Below are positions 33,100 through 43,785 of a stretch of 64,000 nt of DNA, one piece after another. Position numbers and translations under genes: made by a program. The notes below the pieces were generated by a model. The model was not told where the DNA came from, made no database searches, and saw only the letters and a program-made list of their open reading frames with translations. Each line of letters opens with the position of its first letter. The stretch's first letter is position 1. This DNA is from Piezodorus guildinii (taxonomy: Eukaryota > Arthropoda > Insecta > Hemiptera > Pentatomidae), in the NCBI GenBank assembly GCA_023052935.1, contig CM041293.1:173219600-173283599 (forward strand). The letters run 5' to 3'.

Positions 33100-34745
33100 C
33101 AAGCACTTTTAGGATGCTCATTCCGAACATAGACCGAGATGTTCTAATTCAAGTTCAAGACCTCAAGACACGGCTATTACAGACCTATGGAGAATCAGAA
33201 GAACTGCGAATTAAGAGACTGTTAGAGGACATTCCTTTGGGCAACCAGACCCCTTCCCAGCTACTTAGAAGGATGCAACAGCTCGCAGGGACCAGAGTAA
33301 ATGACGAATTTATCAGGACATTATGGATGAAGAATCTCCCCAGTCGTTTCCAGCAAATACAAACGGACACCGAGAAACTTGCTGCCATAGCGGACAAAAT
33401 ACACGAGGTATCCCTGCCAACAGAAGCCTACCTTGTCAATGGACCTTCAACATCCCGGCAGATACAGCAAGCACCAGATCGGCATGCCACTTGCGCTCGC
33501 GATGATGATGACCGAATTTTGAAAATCCTGGAAACCCAGCAGCGAGGCCGAAACCCTAGCAGAAAAAGAAGAATGACATATGGTACCCCCTCAGTTTCTT
33601 TTCTAAGCGTTAACAAAGCTCAAAAGAAATACTCGTATATGACAGAGAATTACTCACCATATACGAATCGGTAAAACACTTCAGGTAGCTTATAGAAGGA
33701 AAAATCGTTTACATCATAACGGACCATCGTCCTCTTACACACGCCTTCAGCCGAAAACCCGAGACGGTATCACCCATCCGCACTAGATGGCTATCCTATC
33801 CTACATTAGACAATCCACATCTGCTGTAATATATAAACCGGTAATGAAAATATCATTGCAGATGCTCTATCACGAATTGAAGAAGTTCACACACTCGACA
33901 ATTTTACTGCCCTCTCCATAGCCCAAGAAAACCCAGGACAGATAGTCTATCCTTGGAAAATGTCTACAGGCAAGGCCATACCCTATCTACCACCAGACTT
34001 CAGTGTGAGGCATTCAAGAAAATACATGACCTCAGTCATCCAGGAATCAAGACAATGCGAAAAATGGTCACAGAGCGATTTTTCTGGCCCAGTATAAACA
34101 AAGATGTAACAAATGGCAAAATGTTGCATCCCATGCCAAAAATAAAAAATCAATAGCATACGTTAGCCCGCCTGAAAATTTAAAGCTGCGGCAAGATTCC
34201 AGCACATTCATCTTGACTTAATAGGGCCACTTCCATCGTCTAACGGCAACACATACTGCCTGACAATGATAGATCGTCACACAAGATGGACTAAAGCAGT
34301 CCAGCACTTCAAGACGAAACAGTTTTGATAGCATTTTACAACAATTGGATATGCCAATTTGGTGTGCCTGCTTCGATAACTACCGACCAAGGTCGACAGT
34401 TTGAAGCGAACTTATTCCATGAACAGGCCATCTTATTAGGCATCCACCAATATCGAACCACGGCTTACCACACTCAAATCGAATGGCTGCATCGAAAGGT
34501 GGAACACAGAACCCTCAAGACAGCACTTACGGCCCACATGAATACAGGAGGATGGACCAAACTCCTGCCAACTATATTATTAGGACTAAGAGCCAAAGGG
34601 AGGACACCACAATTATTATAGCAGAAGCTCTCTACCGATGTCCTATTGGTTTACCAGGAGAAATTTTTGAAGACAACAAAAATATATACGACCCTCGTAC
34701 ATCGCTGCAGGAGTTAAAAAGAAAATTTAGCAAAACTTAGACCTA
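33100..34745 (+). pseudogene. Ty3/Gypsy gag-pol relic with deleted protease and RT
   Basis: Gag frame 33,114-33,674: DLKTRLLQTYGESEELRIK, LLEDIPLGNQTPSQLLRRMQ, DEFIRTLWMKNLPSRFQQI. It passes directly into the end of RNase H (TDHRPLTHAF-like near 33,720; GNENIIADALSRIEEV near 33,845), so protease, RT and most of RNase H are missing. Integrase follows: zinc-site text FKKIHDLSHPGIKTMRKM, then FFWPSINKDV, core HLDLIGPLPSSNGNTYCLTM with the first Asp, ITTDQGRQFEANLF with the second, and IEWLHRKVEHRTLK at the third acidic position. The end is ALYRCPIGLPGEIF. Stops and frameshifts interrupt every segment. Confidence 0.8.
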
Positions 34746-35400
34746 CTGCGTCACCGAAAACATACAAGAAAACCTTTATACATGAGGAGCTGAAGACATG
34801 CACTCATGTATTCATAAGAGAAGATGGCACCAAGCATCCTCTGGTATACTGCGAAATAGTCCTGCGAATATTTCATTGACAGGCTGAAACCAACATTTTT
34901 GATAGCAGATAACACGGGACAGCCACCGAAATCAATAATAAAACAGCCGACGCAGCACAGCACTAAATGACTGAGGGGGAACCGGCAGCCAATCAGGAAC
35001 CAACTTACATTTCAAGATTAGGCCGACCAATAAAACCCTGGCGACAACCCGCCGAGAAGCCCACCAAGCTCTATCAACCTGAGGCTGGGAGTCAACATTG
35101 CCAAGACAACAACATGGTCACGGGGGATCAAAACCCCTAAGCTTTGGATAAAAAATAACAGGATCAGACCACTGGAGAACTTCCAACCTGAGGAGAACTT
35201 CCAACCTGAGGAGCACACAGGCCCAGATGTCGGGACCCAGACGGCTTAGGAGGCTACAGAGGACTCCGTCTTTGAAGAGGGAAGCCCTGTGGCCTACCGC
35301 CATTGGTACAGAAGCCTGGAGCAGTTGAGCAGCTACTTACCAGAGAGCTCCACCGGCACCGCAAGAAGCAAATAAAAAATTGTATGTGTTTCAATAAAGT
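34746..35400 (+). mobile_element. 3' untranslated part, polypurine tract and 3' LTR of the preceding Gypsy element
   Basis: Integrase tail text (HEELKTCTHVFIREDG) decays by about 34,870. A purine-rich tract (gactgaggggga) lies at about 34,970 and marks the likely LTR start. Within the LTR, ggagaacttccaacctga occurs twice in tandem (about 35,174 and 35,192). aataaagtgaaataattg near 35,393 is a possible polyadenylation region. No 5' partner LTR was found. Confidence 0.5.
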
Positions 35401-35900
35401 GAAATAATTGTAATCATTTTATCAATAACATAAAAGAAGAAAATATATTTTAAAAAAAGATATCTGAGCCTGTAACAAGTAAAGAAGCGTTACCGCTCGT
35501 GTTGAGATAGGCCATAAGATTATATACACCCAGCGGGTCAAAGCCTTGCACCTCTCCTTAACCCTCATAAACCTGCTTACTGAACTCAGATACGCCTTCC
35601 TTGGGTTTGCATTAATGTCGGTTGTTAATTTTTTATCTCCTTTTCTATTCCTTTATTCCTCCCTCATAGGATGGGGTGCATGGCTACTACCCATGTGCAC
35701 TTGTGAAGGTTCCTAACCAACACTGCTGTTGTGCTATTACCAAAGGGAGAGTATCTATCCTTTCCGGTCCCCTCTGCTAATTGGTAGGTGTGGATTAACC
35801 CCTACCAGGCAGAGTACCTCTTCCTAGGTGCGGCGGCTCGTGCTTCTACCACGGCGAGCAACCAACTCCATCTTATCACTCCTAATTAGACAGGCCGTTT
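35401..35900. other. Spacer, partly GC-richer
   Basis: 35,640-35,900 is less AT-rich (ggtgcggcggctcgtgcttc, gaccggaaagg complement) and may be further retroelement sequence, but no frame is recognised. Confidence 0.35.
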
Positions 35901-36170
35901 GCTGAGGCCTTCTGAAGACCTGTCACTGAAGTAGTACCCCAAACTCGACACAATCAATTTCTAGAGGTACTGTATCCTCTTCAATCTGTTCCAGCCACAA
36001 GAGAACATGACAAACCCTAGTTTGCGGATGAAATTGAAGCTCCAAATCTTGGAGGATTGAGAGAAGATCAAGCTCCTGAACTTCGAAGATCAAGCCGCCA
36101 AACTCGCCCACCGAGGTGTCTGAATGACTACATGGTTGGCCGAATTAGCATGGTAGGACTATTGTAACTT
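35901..36170 (+). pseudogene. LTR-retroelement pol tail (low confidence)
   Basis: One frame reads QSVPATREHDKP, then EIEAPNLGGLREDQAPELR, then RRSSRQTRPPRCLNDYMVG. A basic RRS.RQ.RPP..L.DY.. segment is typical of the end of integrase or of the linker after it in Copia and Gypsy elements. A stop lies in the middle. No other domain is attached. Confidence 0.4.
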
Positions 36171-36258
36171 TGCTGGAATCGATTGTGTTTTGCAATAACC
36201 TAACCTGCCTAATTAATCTTGTTTGTAACATCTTTAGTATAGAAATAAAGAAGTTTTT

Positions 36259-36530
36259 TTGTTATCCAGTATATTAAAAATGATTACCTTAAGTCACAAC
36301 ATCTGTAAAATATTCATTTGTAATTTTTGTCCTTATTTTTGCCTCAATCTGCAGACCAAAATTGATCGGAAAGAATTTTTTATCCGGAAAAATATTAAAT
36401 CATGCACTAAAGGGATATGTAAAGTTTGTGGCTATACTGTAGCAACCTTTCTTAGTCAGTGATAAGATCAGCTGTTTTAATAGACACTTAAGGGACCAAA
36501 GGACCAACTCAACTTTTTTATCTAGTTTAC
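36259..36530 (+). pseudogene. Possible BED-type zinc-finger fragment
   Basis: KGICKVCGYTV followed, after a one-base shift, by CFNRHLRDQRTNS fits the pattern C-x2-C ... N-x-H of BED fingers common in hAT-type transposases. The histidine pair is incomplete. It is too short to be sure. Confidence 0.3.
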
Positions 36531-36966
36531 CCTTCAATGTTTTCGAAATATTTTTTAATCCTAATAAGGACTTTATGATTTTTTTATTGTACATAATATC
36601 ACCTCAAAGAGATTGAAAATATACATAGACAAAATATGTAACATTGTCCTTCAGTAAAGGCACTGATTTTGGAATCGCAATTTAAGCTTTATCGTGCTAT
36701 TTTGAAAAGTTCCAATTTCTATATTCGATATTTGGAAATGGTAGGGAGGATATGTTCTTGAGTATTTTTTTTTTTGGTAAAAAGTTGTCGAATTTTCTTT
36801 TATTTAATAATTTTTCATTTATACCTTTTTGTAAATATAATGGATTTGTGTCTATCTAAATAGATCTGCATGAAACTGTGTGCTTACTCCCTATTGCTAA
36901 AACCCAGCCCTCTCACATGAGCTAGTAAGGGATGCCGATGGTAATAGATATGGCTAAAAGGGGTAT
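36531..36966. other. AT-rich spacer
   Basis: Nothing recognised. Ends with gtacc at 36,967-36,971, the left target copy of the next element. Confidence 0.5.
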
Positions 36967-37073
36967 GTACCTGTAGTGTATATACCTTTTGGTAATAGAT
37001 ATTTGGTGGAGAGGAACATATGAGAGAAGGTTATAGAGTGTGGGATGTTTTTAGGTATCATGGTTAAATTGTA

Positions 37074-37126
37074 GGTAGGTAGGTAAGGTGTTTTAGGGCG
37101 ATAAATTTCTAGATTATTACGCCCGT
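37074..37126 (-). mobile_element. Short insertion inside the left LTR, probably a LINE 3' end
   Basis: These 53 bp are absent from the right LTR. They are bounded by ggttaaattgta at 37,062-37,073 and 37,127-37,138. On the minus strand the sequence ends in a CCTA-type repeat (ccttacctacctacc), as some LINEs do. Too short to classify. Confidence 0.5.
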
Positions 37127-37140
37127 GGTTAAATTGTAAT

Positions 37141-38274
37141 TTGTACCTTGTCTTCCTAGACCTCCAAGGTGCATTTGACTCGGTCCCAAGAAACGAAATA
37201 TGGGAAACACCAAGAGCCAAGAATGTTCCAAGAAGCCTGGTGGAAGCTATAAAATCCATATACCAAGATCCAAAGGGTATAGTGAGACTGAATGGGCAGG
37301 AATCGGACCATTTTAGCATAGCTAGAGGGGTTAAACAAGGGGATAGCTTAAGCCCATTGCTATTCACATTATATATGGATGAAATAGCTGCAATCTGCAA
37401 AAGGCGAACAGAAAGGACTTTCCTAGGGCGAAGGAATCTGCTTCCAGTAGTGATACAGCTTCTCCTGTATGCGGATGATATTGTCCTGATTGCAGATTCT
37501 GTAGAGAAATTGCAGCAAGCAGTTGACGAATGGAATGAAGAGCTCCGCAGGAAGGGCATGACCATCAGTACCAGCAAGAGTAAGATCTTACAGGTTGGAA
37601 GGGTACAGGAAGATGTTTTGGTATACTGCAATGGAGAGGCGATGGAAGAGGTGTCAGATTTCACCTACTTCGGCACTGTTATGCATAGATCTGGGAAAGT
37701 AGACTCAGAAACAGTGAACAGGATAAGCAAGGCCAACGCTGTATACTACCAGATCTGCAATACAGTGATCGGGAAGAGAGAAGTCAGCAGAAATGTGAAA
37801 CTGCACATCTTTAAGGCGGTGTACCTTCCTATACTCCTTTATGGTGCAGAAAGCTGGGTGATGACTAGCAGACTGGAGAACAAAGTCATTGCTGCGGAGA
37901 TGAGATTTCTCCGAAGAATCGCAGGGAGAACAAGACGGGACTGCATCCGCAATGATAGGATAAGAGAGGAGTTAGGAGTTCCCTCAATGAAGGATGTCCT
38001 GGAAACTCGGCAGCTCAAGTGGTTTGGACATGTTGTCCGGATGGAGGGACACAGAGATCCATTGAAAACCATGGACTATATTCCCATTGGTAAAAGACCC
38101 CGTGGCCGACCAAGAATGTCGTACCTGGAGTACGTAGACCGTTTGTGCAAGAAACGAAATAAAAATATTCGCCAAGCCAGAAATCTAGCATACAACAGGG
38201 AACATTGGCAATCCTGGCTAAACGCTCCCCTACGCTGAAAGGCACTACAGGGTGATGCAAAAGAAGAAGAAGAA
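37141..38274 (+). mobile_element. 5'-truncated RTE-like LINE, long open RT frame, GAA tail
   Basis: Open frame of 365 codons to 38,238, uninterrupted. It begins inside the RT: FLDLQGAFDSVPRNEIW (first catalytic Asp), RGVKQGDSLSPLLFTLYMDE, the catalytic box LLYADDIVLIAD (about 37,465-37,500), then STSKSKILQVG, FTYFGTVMHRSGKVD, LPILLYGAESWVMT, RFLRRIAGRTRRDCIRNDRI, LKWFGHVVRMEG and IGKRPRGRPRMSYLEYVDRL. The 3' end is tgcaaaagaagaagaagaa. Target duplication ggttaaattgtaat at 37,127-37,140 and 38,275-38,288. All RT motifs present are intact, so this is the youngest LINE copy in the window, but it lacks the endonuclease and the start of the RT. Confidence 0.93.
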
Positions 38275-38348
38275 GGTTAAATTGTAATGTGTTAAATAAA
38301 GTGTTGTTAATAAATTTGAAATCTTACATTGGCGACGAGGATAACTGG

Positions 38349-38872
38349 AAAACCTACCACTACCAACTTTTAATATTTCACAGGATAGAAATAATTGGAA
38401 ACGTTGGAAAAGGGGCTTTGAATTATATCTACAGGCCAAAAATATAACCTGTGATAGGCGTAAGAAAGCTTTATTGTTAGCAAGGGGGGGTTTTGAGCTG
38501 CAGGATGTTTATTTTTCCCTACCTGATTCGCAAGAGCAAGAGGGAGATGAGAAAAATAAACTTCTTTACTCAAAGGCTGTTTCTGCTTTGGATAAATATT
38601 TTATCCTAAAGGTTAATTACACTTATGAGCATCATATATTTCGACAAATTACACAGGAATCAGACAAAAATATTGAACACTATCTTTCCAGGCTGCGAAC
38701 TCAAGCTAAAAACCGTAATTTTGGGGACTTCTTAAATCATCAAATTTGTGATCAAATTATAGAACATTGCAGATCTTCTGAACTAAGGAAGGAACTATTA
38801 AGAAAATCTTCGTTGATGTTGATGAAGTTTGGAGGCATTACAAGTGCAGCAGTCAGCTTACGGAAAGGATAA
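38349..38872 (+). pseudogene. gag start of the deleted Gypsy element
   Basis: From about 38,382 the frame reads DRNNWKRWKRGFELYLQAKN, then the A/L-rich helix of capsid (KKALLLARGGFELQDVYFSL), then FRQITQESDKNIEHYLSRLR and NHQICDQIIEHCRSSELRKE. This is the first part of a Gypsy capsid. It is cut at about 38,880 before the zinc knuckle. No ATG in the early frame was assigned. Confidence 0.78.
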
Positions 38873-39039
38873 GTCTAAAATGGAAGAAGAATCGATTCAG
38901 GCAATAAATAAAAATAAAGGCAAATTTTCCAGTTCTAATAGCTTTAAGTGATCATGTTATAGGATCAAAAAAACATTTGAGTACATGTGACTCATGTCCA
39001 CTATTAGACAAAAATTGCATGAGATGTAATTCTAAAAGG

Positions 39040-39460
39040 TGAAGATCAGATGATCTTTTGAAGTTAAAAGGCAAGCAATATGCAGATTTTACTAGAAGAG
39101 CAGAAACCAAAGAATTTCAGCTTGGCGATATAGTGTTGAAGAAGGTGGACAAACCACTACACCAACTGATGCCAACTTTTAACCCCAACTCTTTTAAGGT
39201 GATTTAGAAAAATGGTTCAATCATTACGGCAGAAGCATCGGAAGGTAGAAGGATCATCAGGAATAGCAGTGCTTTCAAAATGCTATTACTTGCTGTGGAT
39301 GAAGAGGAGATGAAACCGACATCGGAAGAAGGGGACCAAAAGGAAGAGGTTGAAGAAGTGGATAAGGAAGACGAGGTGGAGCCTATCCAAGAGCCACTGC
39401 TGATGAAAACCAACCTAGGGTCAGCGGCAGAAAGCGGGCACTTCCGGCTTATTTAAAAGA
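39040..39460 (+). pseudogene. Integrase C-terminal region of the deleted Gypsy element
   Basis: KGKQYADFTRRAETKEFQL, then GDIVLKKVDKPLHQLMPTFN, then NSFKVI, a stop, KNGSIITAEASEGRRIIRNS and SAFKM. This is the beta-barrel and KNGS...RN.S.FK tail typical of one Gypsy group. Everything from the gag zinc knuckle through the integrase core is deleted between 38,880 and about 39,040. An acidic tail (EEEMKPTSEEGDQKEEVEEV-like) follows. Confidence 0.72.
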
Positions 39461-39660
39461 CTTTGATTTGAGTATAGAATAATTAATAACTTTTCATTGG
39501 TATGAGAGGGGTGTAGTGTAAATACCTTTTGGTAATAGATATTTGGTGGAGAGGAACATAAGAGAGGAGGTTATAGAGTGTGGGATGTTTTTAGATATCA
39601 TGGTTAAATTGTAGTGTGTTAAATAAAGTGTTGTTAATAAAGCTGAAATCTTACAGTACC

Positions 39661-40825
39661 TTTAATTTTTAAATCTCAATGGAATTGGGAAAGAGCTAGT
39701 TTGCATAAAGAAATATGGCTGGACAAGGCCGGGCGCTCAACATAAACAAATTTCAGTTTTACACTTAAGTGTATTCAGAATTTATCTTAATATTTTAAAT
39801 TAGTTAACTTTTAGTCACAACTTTTTTATAACACTGATGATGATACTAAACATTATATACGCATAGAACATTGAAGTTAATACAACATAATATTTCTCCT
39901 CCAATAGCCCTGAAGATGACCTAAAATTTAGGCCGAAACACTGGCACAGTAACTTAAGTTTCTACTCAAGTGTTTTTATGACTGAATCCTGAATTAACTG
40001 AGTGTAGTCAAACATTCTCACATCATTAAAAATTTACTTTTAACATACTCCTCATATTCTTTTATATTATTTTGAGATTTGATCTCATTTATCTCGAAAG
40101 ATTCTTTATGTACAGTTAATAGTATAAGCTTAAAAACTGAATAACAATAATATAAATAAAATAATTTAATAAAATAAAAAAAATATGACTAAATTTTTGG
40201 TAACAATTATTCAGAACATTTAAGATAAACCGTAATTACCTAAGTCACAAACATGAAATTTTCTTTCTCGGCAATTTATATTTTCCAATCTCCAAAAAAA
40301 AAAAATAAATATTACACTAAAATATATTAACAATAAAATAATTAAGACTACCTGCAATATTGTCATAAGGGCTGCCCTACACAACAAGAGTAGGGGAAAG
40401 TAAAACATGAAAATGTGTGATGGTTTGATGTGATACACAGTGGAAAATATAACCGATTTAGGTGGACAAAATTCTGAAACTTGTCCATATTTAACCTTTG
40501 AGATTCCAGATAACATAAAAAAATTATAAGAAAAAATATAAAAACTCATTAATTTTATGATAGATTGGCGAACACACAGTGGTGAAACATCCTTACATTT
40601 TACATTTCAAGTCCCAGAATACGAGAAAAATAATTTTTGAAAAATCTAATTATGGCTCGGAGTTGATGAAATCTGCTAATAGATGTATTTTACATTATTT
40701 AGGAAACTCTTCAAATTATATATTGTAAAACTTATGATTCGGAATGTTTTATCTCAAAAAAATTATGTATCACCCAAAACGCAATAATTCTTTGTAATAT
40801 TTAAAGACTAGAAGGATTGATGAAA
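39661..40825. other. AT-rich spacer with a hammerhead-like repeat
   Basis: At 39,905-39,945 ccctgaagatgacctaaaat continues to ttaggccgaaacactggc, a hairpin between CTGAAGA and GAAAC boxes; the surrounding ~120 bp resembles 12,262-12,400. Otherwise AT-rich with an A-run at 40,294. Confidence 0.5.
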
Positions 40826-41025
40826 CAACATGGTAGGGTCATCACTCCCAACGCCTATTTTTGTGAGTGGCCACCATTTGGCTGACGGGTCTCACATAAC
40901 CGGGGGAGAGTCTGTGAGTGAATCCCCATTTAATTATATCCTTATAAAAGCCCTGCCGGGACTGGGATTCGAACTCACAACCATTAGCATAAGAGACAAA
41001 CGCGCTAGCCACTCAGGCTCCCCTC
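40826..41025 (-). mobile_element. tRNA-derived SINE, family S1, copy 3
   Basis: Minus-strand copy with the B-box complement ggattcgaac (40,972), body complement ggctgacgggtctcacataa and cctatttttgtgagtggcc. The 3' third seen at 8698 is missing, so it is truncated. Confidence 0.82.
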
Positions 41026-41825
41026 CCCTTGATCACTAAGTTTTGTTAATTATTTAAAAAAAATAATATTAGATGTTATAATCCAAATTTGATAAAACAA
41101 TTATGGCTTTCCTCTCTCTCCCTACTTCTGTGAACTCTCACAAGCCCTTGCTTCCATTAATCACCTACCTCTACAACTCATCATGTAGCACAGCCTTATT
41201 AACAGTTACTTTCCATTTTGTTTATGAAAATTAAATCTAGGATCTATTTAAAGTTTTAGTATATAAATCCTTAAAAGAATTAATATTTTTGCCACATACT
41301 TTCCTTACAGAAAACGTAAGAAAAATATATGAATACGCCACTTAAATTAAGATCACATTTTATATTATTTCTAGCTCCTATAATGTTTTAAAAGGGTCCA
41401 ATTTGTTTCCCATTTCGACGTTAAGGTTCTTATCAATGACTCATTAAATACTAATGATAGATAGTTAATAAATACACTAAGTCTAAGATAAATAACAACG
41501 TTTAAGAACTCACTGCGTTCAATGTGTACTACCTTTTTATACCAATGATATCATTGAGATATCACACTGGGTTCAATTACCTACAAAAAAAAAAAAAAAT
41601 AAAATAATCATTATAAAATAAATATATTAGAAATGAATAAACTTATGATGATTTATAAATAATTAGACTTATAATAATAATAATAGGCTTAGCGAACCCG
41701 AAGGTTCGATGCCGATACCACCAAATTCCGCCTACACAGACTCGCCCAATGTTCACCATTTCAAATAATTAGACTTATACTACTAGTAATAGTAACTTTT
41801 AGATTTCACATATTTATATGGATCA
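41026..41825. other. AT-rich spacer
   Basis: No gene. A short GC-richer patch at 41,690-41,750 (ggcttagcgaacccgaaggt, tcgatgccgat) following an (ATA)n run looks like a retroposon end, but it is too short to name. Confidence 0.4.
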
Positions 41826-42304
41826 CATTGTGTTCTAATTGCCTTGTTCAAATTCTGCCATCTGATTTCAATCTTGCTAGGAACAATAGCGTTAGCATTG
41901 AATGGGTACCTGGACACACTGGCTTCAGTGGGAATGAGAAAGCTGATGAACTAGCTAGGAAGGGATCAGCAATAATTCTTATCACACCAGAATCCCTATG
42001 TGGAATCAGTTTAAGTTCTGACTTTAGGAATATTAAACAATCCTACTTTGGACACGGAAAACTTTATGTAGACTATGTGGACAGGAAGATGAAACATCTT
42101 TCCACATAGTCTGCCGCTGTGACAGGCTAGCAAAGTTATGGTTCACTCTATTTGGTGAACACCCTGTGAACAATGAACTAGTCAATCCAAATAGCCTTCT
42201 GAAGTTAGCTATTGCAACAAAATTCATGTTTTAAAACAACCACTTTTTGACTCTATGGCGCACAATAGACCAACTTGGTCACGGTGCTAAAAAAAAAAAA
42301 AAAA
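41826..42304 (+). mobile_element. LINE fragment: RNase H end and poly(A) tail
   Basis: SIEWVPGHTGFSGNEKADEL followed by ARKGS is the last part of the RNase H domain of R1/Jockey-like LINEs (the H and final D positions are in WVPGHTG and KADELA). The text goes on as PESLCGISLSSDFRNIKQS and, with breaks, to a poly(A) tail at about 42,290-42,304. All earlier domains are missing. Confidence 0.78.
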
Positions 42305-42334
42305 TGTAATAATTACGAGACACAACACCGGTTA

Positions 42335-42543
42335 AAAGAGTGTTATTTATTCTGGGATTAAATCTCTTAAGAGTAACATAAATATTAAAATTAAGATAAC
42401 ATATTTGCCTGAAATAGATTAAATAGGCTTAAATATTTTTAAAGAATAATTATTTACAAAGGTAGTGGAAAAAAGAGAAATATGTATATATAAAAAGAGA
42501 TTAATAAAAAAATATCATGGGAAGTTAAAAATAACTAAGTTTT

Positions 42544-42579
<36 letters not shown>

Positions 42580-42745
42580 CAATTACAACAAAAAAAAGGT
42601 ATTTAAATTTTTACTATCAGCGTGCGTCTGTTTAGAATAACAGGTATTGGAAAAGGGGAGATTTGAATGTGGATAAGGATGAATGAATAGAATTCCATAA
42701 TGCAATGGAATGGGCAAGCAAGGGTCAGTCAAAGGCTTCAGTTCT
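42335..42745 (-). mobile_element. LINE 3' end, same family as 60,110-61,110
   Basis: The stretch aacaggtattggaaaaggg, then gatttgaatgtggataagga, then ttccataatgcaatggaatg and caagggtcagtcaaaggctt matches 60,490-60,615 closely. Its left end (ttatttattctgggattaaa) matches the 3' tail there. An A-run of about 30 bp at 42,550-42,578 interrupts it. Only the 3' part remains. Confidence 0.7.
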
Positions 42746-42799
42746 CTTGAACAACTTTATGAACATTAAAAGATATAACTTTTAAATTAACTAAAATAC

Positions 42800-42958
42800 T
42801 TCAAAGGTTCATAAACCTGAGGTGTTAACCCCAATTTGTCGCAGGTGAACTCCTTTCCCACACACGGGCTCGCCTTAGCGGGATAGTGGCTTCTACTTGC
42901 ACTGTAAAATGTCTGTATTTTGATAAATGATTAAATAAAGAAGTTTAAAAAAAAAAAA
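42800..42958 (+). mobile_element. LINE 3' untranslated end with poly(A)
   Basis: A GC-richer stretch (acacgggctcgccttagcgg, gatagtggcttctacttgca) runs into aataaagaagttt and an A-run at 42,945-42,958. This is the usual form of a LINE 3' end; no coding part is left. Confidence 0.5.
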
Positions 42959-42959
42959 A

Positions 42960-43138
42960 TTTGTTTGGGTACCAACTTTACAGAAGCTAGGTGTGCCACA
43001 GAAGGGCTTCTATAACCCTGGGTTGCTCCACAGCTGGTATAACAGAATAAATAATTCTGCCTCAACCCGAGTTCCAGGCTAGGACCAGGAGAACGGTAGA
43101 CTAGTGCTCTATCCACTAGACCACACGGCTCCCTCCTT
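42960..43138 (-). mobile_element. tRNA-derived SINE, family S2, copy 1
   Basis: Minus strand from 43,138: ggagggagccgtgtggtcta, then gtggatagagcactagtcta (A-box-like), then a body with aattatttattctgttatac and gagcaacccagggttataga. It ends at the LINE poly(A) at 42,958. Same family as 43,455-43,628. Confidence 0.7.
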
Positions 43139-43164
43139 AATACTACAATAATTCCTTAATATAG

Positions 43165-43380
43165 TAAAAACAATCCTAGTGGCGCAGTGTCATAATACCA
43201 TCCCCTCTTATACCCAGGGTTATGGCAGATTTTGTAAAGGGAGTAAAAACTCCTTGTTGCCTGTGCAATATCCGGTACTAGTTAAAGATCCATATCCTAA
43301 TTAAATCTGTAAAGGCAAAATTTAGGACTCCCACTGTAGCATCGTTCGATAAGCCATAGCAGCATATATAAAAAAAAATC
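43165..43380 (+). mobile_element. tRNA-derived SINE, family S3, copy 2
   Basis: Contains attttgtaaagggagtaaaa, then ctccttgttgcctgtgcaat, ggtactagttaaagatccat and aggactcccactgtagcatc, the conserved S3 body. The head is degraded (tagtggcgcagtgtcataat). Confidence 0.7.
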
Positions 43381-43454
43381 TCTGTACCAATACAATATCT
43401 GAAGGGTCTTAAGCTGAAGAGCCATCATACTATATCATTATAATATCATCACAA

Positions 43455-43628
43455 TCAGCCGCCAGGTATTTTCCCCACTTTATAGAGGCTGGGTGGCCCC
43501 AGGAGGGTCGGTCTTTATACCCCAGGGTGACCCAATGACTTTGATAACAGAATAAATAATATTCGGAACCTGGGAACTGGAGAGCAGTTGACTAGTGTTC
43601 AATCCACTAGACCATGTCACTCCCTCTG
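43455..43628 (-). mobile_element. tRNA-derived SINE, family S2, copy 2
   Basis: Minus strand from 43,628: agagggagtgacatggtcta, then gtggattgaacactagtcaa, then tattatttattctgttatca and gggtcaccctggggtataaa. The head and body match copy 1. Confidence 0.7.
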
Positions 43629-43779
43629 CATAATGTGAAATTTAATGAATAAACAAACAATACTAGATACCAATGCAAAAAAAATTATAATTATTATTCT
43701 ACAATACAAAGTAAATTATTGCACTTCCTGTAAAATTTCATCAAGTGGATAAAGTACCTTTTGGAAAACAATGTCTCAA

Positions 43780-43785
43780 TTTATT
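43780..43785 (-). terminator. Candidate polyadenylation signal of the zinc-finger gene
   Basis: AATAAA on the minus strand, about 160 bp downstream of the stop at 43,943. Composition-driven chance matches are frequent in this AT-rich DNA, so this is only plausible. Confidence 0.4.

Larger units (their letters stand above)
36972..39655 (+). mobile_element. Internally deleted Ty3/Gypsy element with both LTRs and a 5-bp target duplication
   Basis: Left LTR 36,972-38,328 (interrupted by insertions), right LTR 39,512-39,655 (144 bp). Both start tgtagtgta and end cttaca, and both share ggtaatagatatttggtgga, then aggaacata and gagtgtgggatgttttta. The whole is flanked by gtacc (36,967-36,971 and 39,656-39,660). 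Primer-site region ttggcgacgagga follows the left LTR; a purine tract gagagggg (39,504-39,511) precedes the right LTR. The interior keeps only the gag start and the integrase end, so it could only have moved with help from an intact relative. Confidence 0.92.

Noticed and set aside
36259..36594. Complete BED-finger transposase
   Set aside because: Only part of one finger can be read and it needs a frameshift; kept as a low-confidence fragment only.
36954..37664. 236-codon open frame on the minus strand
   Set aside because: Antisense of the RTE-like LINE and of the LTR; the sense strand has clear RT motifs.
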